From Terebella lapidaria (taxonomy: Eukaryota; Annelida; Polychaeta; Terebellida; Terebellidae): a stretch of 64,000 bases of DNA. The stretch's first letter is position 1; each line of letters starts with the position of its first letter. The notes under the pieces were generated by a model, which was given only the letters and a program-made list of their open reading frames with translations, was not told where the DNA came from and ran no database searches. A program made the translations under genes and the position numbers. Positions 35,303-47,638 of the stretch are shown here, piece after piece. The stretch lies in assembly GCA_949152475.1 (NCBI GenBank), contig OX424564.1, positions 27,898,165 to 27,962,164 of the forward strand. Direction: 5' to 3'.

Positions 35303-35491
35303 ATGCTGTTTTATACAAAAACGGTCAAGCAGGTTGTGATCCCCAACCGAGAGCAGTACATGTGCAATACTTCATATTTTGTTGGTTATCTATGTAACTA
35401 TGCTTTGTTATGTGCATTGACATATACAAATACGTTACACAAGAGTGATACAACTACTATATGTGTCCCGTATATCTCAACGTCTGGCTGA
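35303..35491 (+). other. 62-codon open frame, first tandem copy (not called a gene)
   Basis: The frame begins MLFYTKTVKQVVIPN and ends PYISTSG. It is kept at the same length in the second copy at 36,422 with nine amino-acid changes, while by eye only about two of the nucleotide changes are synonymous. That pattern gives no evidence for purifying selection. A possible acceptor (gtctacag) lies about 120 bp upstream in both copies. Family unknown. Confidence 0.2.
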
Positions 35492-36421
35492 CTTTGGTAG
35501 TACAGTATGCAATATGGTTAATGAGGTGATGTGATGTTTTGTTTTGATCGAAAATTTGATTTGATGGATGACTGAAGAAAAACACAAATATTTATGTTTG
35601 ACCTTAAAAGCTAAATGACGATTAGCTTTAACATCAGTATAATGATACTACATATCTATAAAAGTCGTTGATATCACGCTGTGATGTGATAGTCGACAAA
35701 CGAAAATATACAACAGCTTATTGTCGGAAAAAAACATGTGCATATCAATTGTGTAACTGTCATGACAAGCTGAGATAATTGTGGTGGGATTGTGATGAGA
35801 CAGCATAATGAAATATAACTCAATATTTTTTTTTAGAAATCCTATCCTATGTTTTACTGGTCTTCCAAACAAATGAATGATGCAAGCCGTACCCATTTTA
35901 CCTATCATTCGAGACATGCAAGGCTTCCGGTGATTCTGTCTTTACTCATCATCTAAGTCAGACCTATCCTTTATTTCCAAATTTCTCAATAATGCTCAAT
36001 GAACGACACGACTGTATTCAATGTTTCGTCATGTTTCTTTATTAAATATGTTTCAAGAAAAAGGAAAACTGATACAAGAACTTCATATGTTACCAAATAT
36101 GAACCAACCCGAAGGATATGTTACCAAAAATAAAATAACAATGACAATAACAATTGCATTGGTCATTTTACAGCGATATTGATGTATTCACGATTGTCCC
36201 CTGATTGAGTCGGAATTGAAATACGAAATAAGTTACTCCATTTTGCATGTTTATATTTAGAAGCATCGTGATTGACAAACTTGTCTACAGGAAAGTGTGA
36301 ATTGATGTCAAACGTCATATTTTACTGTGAACGCCCAAGACCAGCACAGTGGAGAGACATTGAAGAGGTGTAGTCTGAACAGTCAATTTATTACCACTGT
36401 AGACTCGATCTCGACGGCAGA

Positions 36422-36610
36422 ATGACGTTTTATACAAAAACGGTCAAGCAGGTTGTGATCCCCAACCGAGAGCAGTACATGTGCAATACTTCATATTTTG
36501 TTGGGTGTCTATGTAACTCTGCTTTGTTATGCGCATTGACATATGCAAATACGTTACAGGAGAGTGATACCAATGCTATATGTGTCCCGTATATCTCAAC
36601 GTCTGGCTGA
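36422..36610 (+). other. 62-codon open frame, second tandem copy (not called a gene)
   Basis: This is the partner of 35,303-35,491. It begins MTFYTKTVKQVVIPN and ends with the same PYISTSG. It carries no recognised domain and has a single weak hydrophobic stretch in the middle. Confidence 0.2.
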
Positions 36611-36881
36611 CTTTGGTAGTACAGTTGTGTGACGTGATGTTTTGTTTTGATCGAAAATTTGATTTGACGGATGACTGAAGAAAAACCCAATATTTATGAT
36701 TGACCTTAAAAGCTAAATGACGATTAGCTTTAACATCAGTATAATGATGGTACAGATCTATCAAAGTCGTTGATATCACGCGGTGAAGTGATGTTCGACA
36801 AACGAAAATATACACCAGCTTATTGTCGGAATAACATGAGCATATCGATTGTGTAACTGTCATGACAAGCTGAGATAATTG

Positions 36882-37009
36882 GGCCCATGTAGCGCAGCTT
36901 ACTATTTTTTCTAAATTCAATTAAGATTAAAAATGTGCCAGACGGATTAAATATGGTATACATTCAGTGGGTGAGTAGTATTAACAGAGTAAGGTGCGCT
37001 ACTTGGGCT
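36882..37009 (+). mobile_element. 128-bp hAT-like MITE, copy 1
   Basis: The ends are GGCCCATGTAGCGCAGCTTACT and the complement of a near-identical terminus (GGCCCAAGTAGCGCACCTTACT), 22-bp inverted repeats with two differences. Flanks GATAATTG (36,874-36,881) and GATATTTG (37,010-37,017) are an 8-bp target duplication matching at 7 of 8. It is the same 128-bp length as the other two copies. Confidence 0.85.
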
Positions 37010-37110
37010 GATATTTGTGGCGGGATTGTGATAAGACAGCATAATAAAATATAACTCATAATTATTGTATAACAAAATACAAAGGGACTGTTTAGTTTAC
37101 TACCGAACGA

Positions 37111-37238
37111 GGCCCAAGTAGCGCACTTTACTCTGTTAATACTACTCACCTACTGAATGTATACCATATTTAATCCGTCTGGCACATTTTTGGTCTTCAT
37201 TGAATCTAGAAGAAATAGTAAGCTGCGCTACATGGGCC
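37111..37238 (-). mobile_element. 128-bp hAT-like MITE, copy 2 (inverted)
   Basis: This is the same element in the opposite orientation, 101 bp from copy 1. Flanks CCGAACGA (37,103-37,110) and GCGAACGA (37,239-37,246) match at 7 of 8. Together with copy 1 it forms a large inverted repeat that would fold if transcribed. Confidence 0.85.
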
Positions 37239-37249
37239 GCGAACGACAG

Positions 37250-38560
37250 AGTTTATTCGCCTGCAATAAACCGAATATATGGTGGGTAATATATTTTTAC
37301 AAGTCTCGGGTGTCTTATGATTGCATCCAATGACGAGGTTCACAATGCTGATAAATCACGTGGTAGTCCGTTGTGTTATGGAAATATTGTTCTTGATATG
37401 TCGAAGGCTACGCCAAATATATCTCATACCACATATTTTATATTGTTGCCAATATTCAGAAATCATATGTTGTTCATTTGAATGGAAGACCAAGTGTTGT
37501 ACAAGAGGATGGTAAATGTCTGAGATTTAGTGTATATTAAATAATATTGTTTCGAAACAACACTAAAATTCCCTACATTTGAATGGAAGACCAAGTGTTG
37601 TACAAGAGGATGGTATATATCTGAGATTTAGTGTATATTAAATAATATTGTTTCGAAACAACACTAATAATCCCTACATTTTTTCCTTGAAGGATTTGTC
37701 TTAATAATAAAGCGAAATAACAATTGAACAGCTTCAGCAACGTGCGTGGTATCATGATTGTTTGATTCATACGTACAAAAGCCAATGATAACAATCACCC
37801 CAATTCCCCAACAATCCGCTACCTTCAATTGTCTGAAGGTCACCGCAAAACGCTGTATTCATGGGGAAAATTGAGAAGCAACCGACGATGCTGATCTCCT
37901 CGCATTTGCGATTTTATGCGTGCATTTGTGGTGAGCAGCAATCTGTTTTGTCAAAACTATCGTAGATTGCCACTAACGTAATTGGATTATCACTAGTGAG
38001 ATCGAAGAAAATGCTAGATTTGAACAGTTGGAGAATATCAGTAACTGAACAAACACGTGTTCCTATATCCATATGAATAGTAATGCTATCCAGACAACAC
38101 TTCTTTTGATTTTCCAAGGCCCTTTGTTCCCAGATGAAAGCAATAAGTATGCACATAGGTTGGGAGATATTTATATATTCATAAACACGCTAGCGAATAA
38201 CATTTAACAATATGTAAATCGATCTTGAAAGCACTGAAATACGCACCATTACTGCAAATTCAAATAGTCGATTCCATGGAGCTATTTCTGGGATCGCGAG
38301 CCTTTAACGGCTATATTTTCAACAGTTTATAGAACAAGAGCAATTGCAGGCAAACGAATACGGCGTCAACATAGGGTTATATAGATTATGGTAATAACCA
38401 TATAATCTATATATTGATCAGTAGATGACAAACAAAACGCCTAATATACACTGATCAGTGCATTGGTATTTACAGTACCAATGTGAATAACAAGAGTTCA
38501 ATGACATGTGCTGACCCAAGTGATCACGTGCATTGAAATGGCGCGGTGTAGCTGAGTATC
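37250..38560. repeat. Ancient repeat unit U, copy 4
   Basis: It starts 'cgcctgcaataaaccgaatatatggtgg' (compare 11,270) and continues with 'gcaaccgacgatgctgat', 'ttctgggatcgcgagccttta', 'gtttatagaacaagagcaat' and 'cagtgcattggtatttaca'. An internal 101-bp tandem duplication starts at 37,475 and 37,576 and contains the palindrome TTGTTTCGAAACAA. A hairpin with arms TATATAGATTATGGT lies at 38,378-38,413. Confidence 0.5.
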
Positions 38561-39173
38561 AGAACAAATATCGTGGAATAAGTTTCAACACTGTCCGTGA
38601 AAGAGAGTGCTGTTAACAGGGCCAGGTATTCTATTGACCATTTTTATTTGCTTTTCTAATTGATTTAATATGTACATATCCTGCCCCACGTGTGGCAACC
38701 CTTGTTAATGAATACCTAGCCGCCGTGAGCCGTCTTTCAACTCATACTGAAGTAAGGAAAAAACAATGACGGAAAATGTGAGACCCTGCAGCCCCTCATC
38801 TTGAACCTCTTCAACAGAAACAAACATATACACATGGACCCGGGTCATGGTTTCATGAATGATATCACAGGAGCTCAGGATCACAAATCACAGGCATTCA
38901 GCACTACTCTAGTACGGCTATCACCTGAATGAAACGAGTGACGATTGAATTGAAGAGACAAGTAGCCGAGCAGATGACTCACTGGGACAGGCGTCAAGGC
39001 TGACAATGTTACCATCACGTAACGCAGATGTACGCAGCAGTGGTATTGATACACAAGACTGTTTAACTAAATATGTGTGTGTTCATATCAATGTTTGAAA
39101 TATTCATTGTCACTGTACACGGTGGACTTGTTTGTAAACCAAAAGCTGCAGATGAGTACTACTAAAAAAAATT
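38560..39173. other. Non-coding stretch
   Basis: No gene, repeat family or conserved motif is recognised. Confidence 0.3.
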
Positions 39174-39950
39174 AGCCCAAAGGGTAAGATAGGTTACCAG
39201 ACAATTTTGGTTTGGATAATGGAATGTAACAGACCTAGAGATTTATCAATCAAGGTTATCAGTGTGAATATATGACCATGAGATTTACCAATCAAGGTCA
39301 TCCATGTGAACTTCAATGTCACCATTACATGTACGGGTGCGGTATTTGATTTTCTATATGTTCATAATACAAAGATACGTCTGGGTGCAAGTGTATAAGC
39401 TTTATCAGCAAGCATTTCATCTATAGAGGCAAATCCGGGCATTTTTAGACACAGAAATGGCTGTTTTGACCTTTTAAGGTCATCCATTTTTTCAAAGGGT
39501 GAAATTTTTTTCCCCCTGGAAATGGCCCAAAATGGATAGTAATTCGATTTGGGGTGAAAAAATTTTTTTTTCGCCGACTCGTCAAAAATTCCAAATGGCC
39601 GCCACACGCAGACCGGCGATTCAAGGGCAACCAAACTTATACATATCACAGAGGTCCATAAGGGGAATCTTTTGAAACAAAAATTTCAAAACTGTCTGAA
39701 CAGTTTTCGAGAAAAGACAGACAAGGTGCAAATTTGGGCATTTTTCGACCCAAAAATTGCTGTTTTGACCTTTCAAGGTCATCTAAGGTCAAATTCAAGG
39801 TCACCACATAAGTCGCCATATATGACTTCCCATTTGAAAGTGCCAATTTCTAAGCTCTATCTTCAGGCGTTCTATGAGTACAGTTCTGGCAGCTCCTCTA
39901 CGGACGGACGGACGGACGCCGGACACAACGCCATGCCAATAGGTTATCGG
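39173..39950 (+). repeat. X repeat, plus strand (TTAGCCCAAAGGGTAAGAT ... GGACGGACGGACG)
   Basis: It starts 'ttagcccaaagggtaagata' and ends with GGAC repeats followed by 'gccggacacaacgccatgcc'. The inverted counterpart is at 52,700-53,610. Both share the 'ttttttcgccgac'/'aaaatttttcaccctttg' middle and several TCAAGGTCA motifs. GGAC-run ends are common in mollusc repeats. The apparent frames of 60-99 codons are repeat-derived. Confidence 0.65.
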
Positions 39951-39960
39951 ACCATAGGTA

Positions 39961-40034
39961 CGGTAGCCTAAAAACAGAGCCACCTGGCAAGTCCATGGGT
40001 CCGGTAACCTAAAAACAGAGCCACCTGGCAAGTC
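39961..40034. repeat. Short tandem repeat (~46-bp unit, about two copies)
   Basis: 'Cctaaaaacagagccacctg' with 'gcaagtc' occurs twice, at about 39,967 and 40,008, separated by 'catgggtccggta'. Confidence 0.6.
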
Positions 40035-41165
40035 AATGATGAAACGTTATGAAGATAATAGCAAAATTTGTCTGAAAAGTTGTAATAATGTATCAAAGTG
40101 TGATTACGGAAAATATATTGTGCCGAGGTAGGTCTGCGTACTTTAGTATCACATTTTGAAAGAGTGATGGATATGGGATGAGAGTAGGTATCATTTGTGC
40201 ACGTGGAACAAAGCAAAGCGATTTAAATTAGCATCTGAATCGAAGCTGGGACTTGTTATTACATTATAGGCGATATTAGTTGATGGTCGTATTCGATTGG
40301 TCCCATTCGCCTGTTGACTATATTATGCGAGATGAATACAATACGTGAAACTATTCATTTTCTTAAACACCTTTGTGCATTCGAGAGCAAACCGGCCGTG
40401 AATTTCGAGAGCATTCTATCAAAGAGATGGTTTGTACGCTGATATCAACATGTCTTCGAGGTGAAATTCAAGGTCATCACAGTTAAAAGATGAGTACCCA
40501 CTCAAATGTGGCAGTATCTAAAACTATATTTTATTTCGCGGAGTGGAGTGTTTTTCTTGTGTCTTTAAAGACACCATAGCGCAACCATTACAATTAATTA
40601 TTAACCTTTTCACTGCCGGAGTCGACTTTAGTCGACAGGGGGGTTCAATTCCGGAGGCGACTTTAGTCGACCAGAATTAGGGGAAATGAGGGCAAATTGA
40701 AACACGATATATTAACATTAAATTTATGTTCCAGTAGTGAAATTGGTCAGTTCATGTGTGATTAAATTGGTTTGTACTCTTCACGGATTGGATGGATCAA
40801 TGTTTCAATGTAGATGGCCGTTACATATAAATACATCAATTGTTCAACTTTGAAGACCATTCACGAAATAGTATGTTTGGTCATTCATGAACTCACTCTC
40901 CAGACTCATATCCATGGTGTATATATATAATAATATAATGACATGTGTCCAAATATGTAATGACCTAATTACATATTTGCGTTACATGGTTGCACCCTTT
41001 TGGCCAAGTCAGCTGAAATCATTACCACAGAACAAAACTAATCAACATTATGCTGCCTATCTGTACTTGTTCGGACGATGTTTTTTTTTCTAGCGAACAA
41101 TGCATTACGGAACATGATATCACCTTTGCATACATACGAATAGGTAGGATCTCGGATAACAAGTG
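40035..41165. other. Non-coding stretch with a GTCGAC palindromic doublet
   Basis: At 40,617-40,662 the phrase 'gactttagtcgac' occurs twice, once as GTCGACTTTAGTCGAC, preceded by 'ccggag' each time. Nothing else is recognised. Confidence 0.35.
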
Positions 41166-41340
41166 TTGTGTTCTTAAAAACCTCCAGTAAATGTGGACCA
41201 TACCCACACTTGATAGTCTACAGTCAATACGGAACAATTCCTGGGGCAACTAATCATTATACAGGTGCCTCTTGTGCAAATGAGACACACGAGAATAGGA
41301 TCAATGGTCCACAACCCAAAGCTTACAAAACAACTAATGT
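41165..41340. repeat. Third, diverged copy of 26,535-26,690
   Basis: 'Tgtggaccatac', 'gatagtct', 'caattcct', 'tatacaggtgcctcttgtgc' and 'gagacacacgagaa' follow in the same order as at 26,550 and 60,540. This is an old relic of the block A neighbourhood. Confidence 0.65.
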
Positions 41341-44040
41341 TTTTTTTCCCTTGTATAGAGACAAACTATGTGACAGATGCCCATCTTCAGATCGATTATG
41401 TATTGGATGAACTTTCCAAGATGACTGATGATTGTTCGTCTGAGCAACGCATATCTTATTATCTAGACTCTAGTCTTCAATTATTTTGCACCACTCGTTG
41501 CTTATTTTTTTCAGGTTGAGCACATAACTCGTAAGACTTCATCATCTTCATAAATGTTCATTACATGATCAAGAGGTAGAAATGATGTTGTCATGTATCG
41601 TTCTTGTCAAGGTAATGTATGTGATTGATAGTCGCACAGACACTCGATTAATATGATCACACATTATTCAACTCTTGATTGATTTACCTTATCACAATGA
41701 TTTACCGTATCACATCAAACAAGAACTCGATTAAACATATGAATATGGTCGAAAGACAACGAGCGTAAATTTAATGAAGAAACGTTATGAGACACGTTTG
41801 CAAATTCATCAATCACCTTACATGTACAACCCTAAAATGTCTTGACAGCGATCATATTGATGTTCAAATGGGCGTCCATGATTATTTCTGGCGTCCAGGG
41901 CTAAAATTACCTAAATTATATCATAGGTTTATCAGACTTCTATCCAGATTGCGGAATACGCTACGAATTACTTCAATATTCAGAGACAGTGTACCAAAGT
42001 AACCAATGTACATAAGTGTCTGACAATAAAAATCTTGTGTTTTCCTTTATGACATTTGTACTGTCCTTATGCAAATATATGTATAGAGGACGCTGAGAGG
42101 TGTGTTTACATGTCTTGTTTTTGTCCTGGGCAACGGAATAATGAAATAACATGTGTAGGAGTCGAAGAACTTTCAGTCAGTTGAGGGACAATTCAATTTC
42201 AGACACATACAGGTCAGTACATCGCCTTCAGATTTTGTTGTCCGAAGGAACGGTATACGAACTATATCATTCATTATCACTGTACGGAAGCCGTTTTGTG
42301 AGAGCGCCGTGATTCGGGGGGTGAATATCATGAGTTGTGGGCGTGGTAGATATAGAAAATAATATTTTGTCATTAAATGTTTGTTGTCCTTTTTTCCTCT
42401 GAACCACGCAGGCACATTGTTTGAGTAAGTACATGATTAATGGGTGTTAAAACTTGGCATATTTACTCATTACTTGTGTTGAAAATCATTCGTTTCACAT
42501 CTTTTGTCTGTTTTATTGATCTTTAGGCCATTATTTTTTGAATGATTGTTTTACAAACCCGCCGACTCCACATAAAATTGGCCGATAAGAAATAAATTCA
42601 ACAGTTCCTGTTTTTATTTTTGTTTTTACCCACCGACTGGAAAATAATGCCCTGATAAAAATTGACAACATCAAAACGATCAGTCTTTGCCTTCATGGTT
42701 ATGCAAAGGAATTTAGTCTCCTTTCAAACAGATTATATGTCTCACTCTCCCTATCTGTCTGTATGTCTGGTTATCTGTCTGTACTTGATTATGGTATTTC
42801 TACGATAACTTGCTCATAGTTCTCTCCAGATATTACTGACATGTCCTATGCAATGTGCAATGTGTTGGAGTATGATGTTGTGTCCTGATGTCATCGCACT
42901 GTATTAATTTCAATACATAGAGAGTTGAACTTTTATATTTTACTCACCTAACTACAGTCATTGAAATCAAGCTGAAAATTTGGCAAACCCTGTCTTAGTT
43001 GGGTTGCAACGGAACTAGTAACGATTGTGAAAAAAATATTTTTCCATCTATATGCTGTTCATTAAGATTAATTGCTTTTCAACACTATTGGTCATCATTC
43101 TTACTGTTTTTATTCTTGTACGATCAGTACATATATCCATAAGAAATATAGACTGCAAACAATGACATAATATTAGTGTGAAATTGGTGGTTTTCTAATA
43201 AATCACGTATTCCACCTCAAATCACCCAACATCAGCCCCCGTCATCAATGATATTCACCCCAAAATCACGGCGCTCTTGCATAACGGCTAGCGTACGATG
43301 ATTATGGGAATCGGATGCATTTTAGTCATGTATTTAGATTTTTTAGTTATCGATTAATGTCTGAAACATCGAATGATGTGCTTTCCGTCCGCATCCATGA
43401 GACATTCACGTACATTGCATTGTGCGGGTTGTCTCTGAAATATTAATGTGTGCCTGCCTATTGAATCTGTTGATATTTTGAATAGCAGATTCAGACAAAA
43501 CGGTCGGTCATAGCTGACTGATTTTCCATATTTACACATACCACGCAGTGAATGGTGAATTATGTCACAGCAACAAACAGACCATCATATTCACATAGCA
43601 GAATGGCTTCGTGTGTGAATATTCTCGTGCTAGTGGGGTGGTTTTACAGTACCACGACAGTACCACACCATTGCAATTATGCTGTGAACAGCAAAACAAT
43701 GAATCTTTTCTTCTTATATTTTAAGGATAGTCCACGAGGATAGATAATTGCCTGTCTTGCCTATTATCAGTCAACTGACAGCTTGGAAAGCACATTCAAT
43801 GTAAATACCTTTGTGTTGCCACAAGAATGAAATGTCCATGTTGTACCGCTGACGCAATAAACAACAATAATTCGATGTTTTTTTTGCAATGTGGGCAACC
43901 ATCACTCGGGTGTATTGTGGAAAGCCAGAGCTCGTAATTTACAGCTTCACGTTAGGTGAAACATTCTGAATCTGGTCAGCACCTCTCAGTAGGGTAAATC
44001 TAATCATAATTAACTAGGATGATAAAAACCTCTATTACTA
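41340..44040. other. Non-coding stretch
   Basis: Open frames of 60-84 codons are scattered and overlapping, none with a motif. No repeat family is recognised in these 2.7 kb. Confidence 0.35.
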
Positions 44041-44044
44041 AATG

Positions 44045-44118
44045 TCGCCCCAGGGCGCGAACCCCAGACTTCTCGCACTATGAGTTTCGTTGCTACCACA
44101 TCATCTACCTCGCTCTGA
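44045..44118 (-). mobile_element. Possible tRNA-derived SINE head, minus strand
   Basis: On the minus strand GGGTTCGCGCCC (44,053-44,064) is one base off a pol III B box, with a GATGTGGTAGCAACG stretch about 40 bp upstream that could be a weak A box. It does not fold as a standard tRNA. Weak call. Confidence 0.3.
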
Positions 44119-44119
44119 A

Positions 44120-44960
44120 CACAATTGTGGCTCCAGTGGTGTATGGTTCTAATTATAGACTAAAATGGGTCACTAAAATATCACTGTCGCCTGATTGGCT
44201 GAGTGCTCATGGGGGCCAGCTCGTCACAGATTCCGTCGGTTTGCCTCACGACCTCAGCAGTATGTGATATGGTATGTATGCTTCATAACCAATTCTGTAA
44301 TCAAAATTTTAATAATTAAAACCTTCACAATAAGAAAATAAATATTATTTTCAAATGGTAAATTCCTGCCAAAAACAAGTACCCAATCCCTTACAAATGG
44401 ATAAGTCTCACTGTTTGCCATCTGAATGAGGCAGTATCTAAACTATATCAAGGGACATACTAAGTGTACCAGTACAATAAACTCAAATGAGAATGAAAGT
44501 AACTAAATCTTTCTCGCAGGTGAAAGACGCCAGACTTGCCAGAGAAGTAGAGTATGTTCAAAATGGGAATTAATGGTATCATTGCAACAATTACTCCCAA
44601 TATACCACAAAGACACACCGTGTGTCCCGAGGACTAGTGCAAGATTAATTCTAATCCATTGGCACAGAGAAGACAACCGAGCACCGAGAAATCTTAGGAA
44701 CCATTTCATTGCTGATGTGCCATATCCAGTCTAGCTGTATAACAGACGTCAGTGTCGTTCAGCTTGTCAAGAGCGGCATGGTCTAGCAGGATAGATTATC
44801 CTCCTCCATGGTTGAGAAGAGTTCCAATGGCGTTTTCTGAATCTACTCAACCTGTATCTACCCTACTCCACTAAACCACACAACGCAAATAGAGGTTCCG
44901 GACCCAGCTTTGCAATACAAAGATATTTTCGAGTCTGAGGTTCAAAACAAATCGTTCCAA
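44120..44960. other. Non-coding stretch
   Basis: Nothing is recognised beyond chance frames of about 60-80 codons. Confidence 0.3.
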
Positions 44961-44964
44961 TTTA

Positions 44965-45520
44965 TTAAATCCAAAAAACCCAGATTGTGATGATGCCAAA
45001 AAGGAACATAATACAACATTTCATAATGAAAACAAAGACCGACACTATTTACAGCTAAAGCCGCACTGGCGTCAAAAGCGAAGTACGGAACACATCAATT
45101 GCCGCAAGTGATGTCCATCGCGTGCTCGATGGCGGGTCACATTGCATCACATACCATGCCCCAGTGAGATTCCGATATTATGTAACTATATAGAATGTGA
45201 GCTTATGTAGGCTTCGATGGAAATGATGATCTCACTAAAGAGCAGGTAACACACAAACGAGTGTGGGAGAGCCTGTGGAAAAGTGGGAACAGACTTGACT
45301 TTCACAAATGACACGAATGTAAGTATCAATCTATTACCACCGATACAGCCAAATTTTGATGATTCCAATAACAAACGTAAAATACAACATTTTGCAATAG
45401 AAACAAAGCCCGAACAAATACTTTATCAAAAGACACACTGGCGTCATCAGGGGCAGACAGTGTGGTAAACGTAGTTGTTTCTACTGTACACCTGATGGAA
45501 TTAGTATACAACTATCTTAT
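44965..45520 (+). repeat. S repeats, one diverged and one well-preserved
   Basis: 44,965-45,085 is degenerate ('gccgcactggcgtcaaaagc'). 45,318-45,515 is well preserved, from 'aagtatcaatctattaccac' through 'acacactggcgtcatcaggg' to 'acctgatggaattagtatac'. Frames on both strands across the second unit (about 61 codons) recur wherever this repeat occurs and are repeat shadows. Confidence 0.7.
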
Positions 45521-47638
45521 CCAAGAAGAAAGATTATTTATTGGCAAATGCAGCCAACAAACAGAGATTAATCAATTCGCTGAGTGAATATCTACGTCTT
45601 GTGTGGGTGTGTTGTCCATCATGCTCATGGTGATGTGGGCCTACTGATTGTCTCTACAGCAATGCAGTGCTAAGCCAATAAGCCAGCTAAGCCACACACA
45701 GTCTTCGTCTCATCATCGTTCATGGACTATCGGGATGAACAGTGATTAAGAAGCCCTGATTGTCATACATGCTATTGACGGATGCTACATAACATATAGA
45801 CTCTATGGGATATGGAAAAGTAGTGGGCTCTTAGCTAAATGGTTGTTTCAAGAGTGCAAGATATTGCACATACTTTTCAAAGCTGGAGAAAGGGCGTTAG
45901 TGATATTAAAGGTAGAGTACTTGACTCCCAGCATATCAGAAATCCAACCCGACTTCCTGATGAGCTAGAAGCATATCTCTCCAGTCCACTACTCTAATTT
46001 ACCATAAAGCAAATTTAAATCAGTGTAAACCAGAGTACACCGCAATGGGTATATCGAGGGAACGTCCGAAGAAATGGCTTAAAATAGTTCTGGCCCAGGA
46101 CACCAAGGCAAGATGGAAGTGGAGACATCAAGTAATACCTCAAAAGGAGTGGAATGTAGGTTTACTACAGTTCCTGCTTTTTGACTGGTTTTTGACCTTC
46201 GTCAATTCGGTATATTTGCTTCCTATTTTGTAATGATTTTATTTTTTGGAAAGGCTAGGCCTTTTTTTTTCAATGAATATTTATGGTATTTGCAGAAGGC
46301 TGAGTTTGAATTAAATTATTATTCTGTTACTGATTGCTGCAACCCTTGCATTCGTCTGGCGTTGCAGGTGCAAATTGAGCATTCATGACAAGGATGATCT
46401 CGCCGTTCAAAAACCCTTAGTTGCGAGAACTGCCTCCACATCTACTTCGCCATATTATTATGCCATACCACCACTGGTAGCACCATTCTGGCTGACAATA
46501 TAGTCCAGAAACCTGGGCACCCACATCTCCCATCCCCAAAAATCCGTTCCAAAAAATCTGAAAGAGGCATACATATAGAGATGAGTGCTTCATATGTATA
46601 TGTCCAAAATCAATTTGTAGTTCCCTGTTCTGTAGATTACCGGGTATTAATTGTCAAACTTGCTTGAGAGTTAATGTATGAACCAGCGAACGCGGTCTTG
46701 ATGAGGAATCATTACCAAGAGCACGACGCAAACAGATGATAACCAGCATATTCATTTCAAAGAACTTCACACAATAGGAGTAGCATAATATCTCATATCG
46801 AAAATACACGTATCACGCATTTTTTGATAATATGATACGATGCTTACAAGATTTTATGATAGATCGGAGGCCATCAGCGAATATATCCATGGTGTCAGCG
46901 ATGAGATTTTGTGTACATGTAGGCCTACTACCCCAGAACTAGTTGCAGATATTGGATTCCGTTTACTAAGGTGTTCAACCAGTTTCTGAGCTGCCGCGAC
47001 AAGCACAATGCACAATCTTTTCCGATGTTTGTATGCACGTTTGACTGGTGTATACACATGTTTATTTACAATAAATAGGTAATGATCGAAAGGATTGCAA
47101 TGATATATTGAAGACATTGTTTTGTGACAAACATAGTGTGGAGCACCACTTGAGAGCGCGGAGTGAGTACAAACATCCTCAGACAACCCCTTTTCAACAC
47201 TATTCCCGTAGATTTCCACTCGATGACACTAGAAGCAGCAACAAATTATGGGCTTTGTTGGCCAGACTTTTTGATCAGGGAGTTTGTCCGAATGCTGAAG
47301 AACAGAAACACGGTGATATATTTTATTTCTAAATATTCTTATTTTTTCAGCTTCTCAAAGAGATCTACAAACTGCGCCTTATTATTTATTATGTTTAATT
47401 TCTATTTCATGTTTATTGCTGACTAGCGCCGAAATGAAGTCATTTTCCATATATTAGGAGCGTCAATGCCGCCAGCATAAAATTCATGTTAAGTTGTGAA
47501 ATGTACAAATGGGAACAAAAATAAATAAACTGATGTTATGGACGTGTGGAAGTTATCACCTGTTCGAAATATCTTACAAAATGTTGGCTCTAATCATATC
47601 TTTGCTACCCCCTGTCCTACTCCTCTTTGTGCTTCCAG
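45520..47638. other. Upstream region of the second recombinase-like gene
   Basis: No exon is recognised. The 3' end is a pyrimidine tract (ctaccccctgtcctactcct) leading to the acceptor AG at 47,637-47,638, so at least one 5' exon or untranslated exon probably lies somewhere upstream. Confidence 0.35.

Larger units (their letters stand above)
34717..36880. repeat. 1.1-kb tandem duplication
   Basis: 34,725-35,825 and 35,829-36,880 share landmarks in order: 'aaacaaatgaat', 'caacccgaaggatatgttacc', 'ttgtcccctgattgagtcgg', 'gtcaagcaggttgtgatccc' and 'cgtcatgacaagctgagata'. The period is about 1.1 kb and the units look roughly 90% identical by eye. Each holds one conserved 62-codon frame (35,303-35,491; 36,422-36,610). 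Confidence 0.8.
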
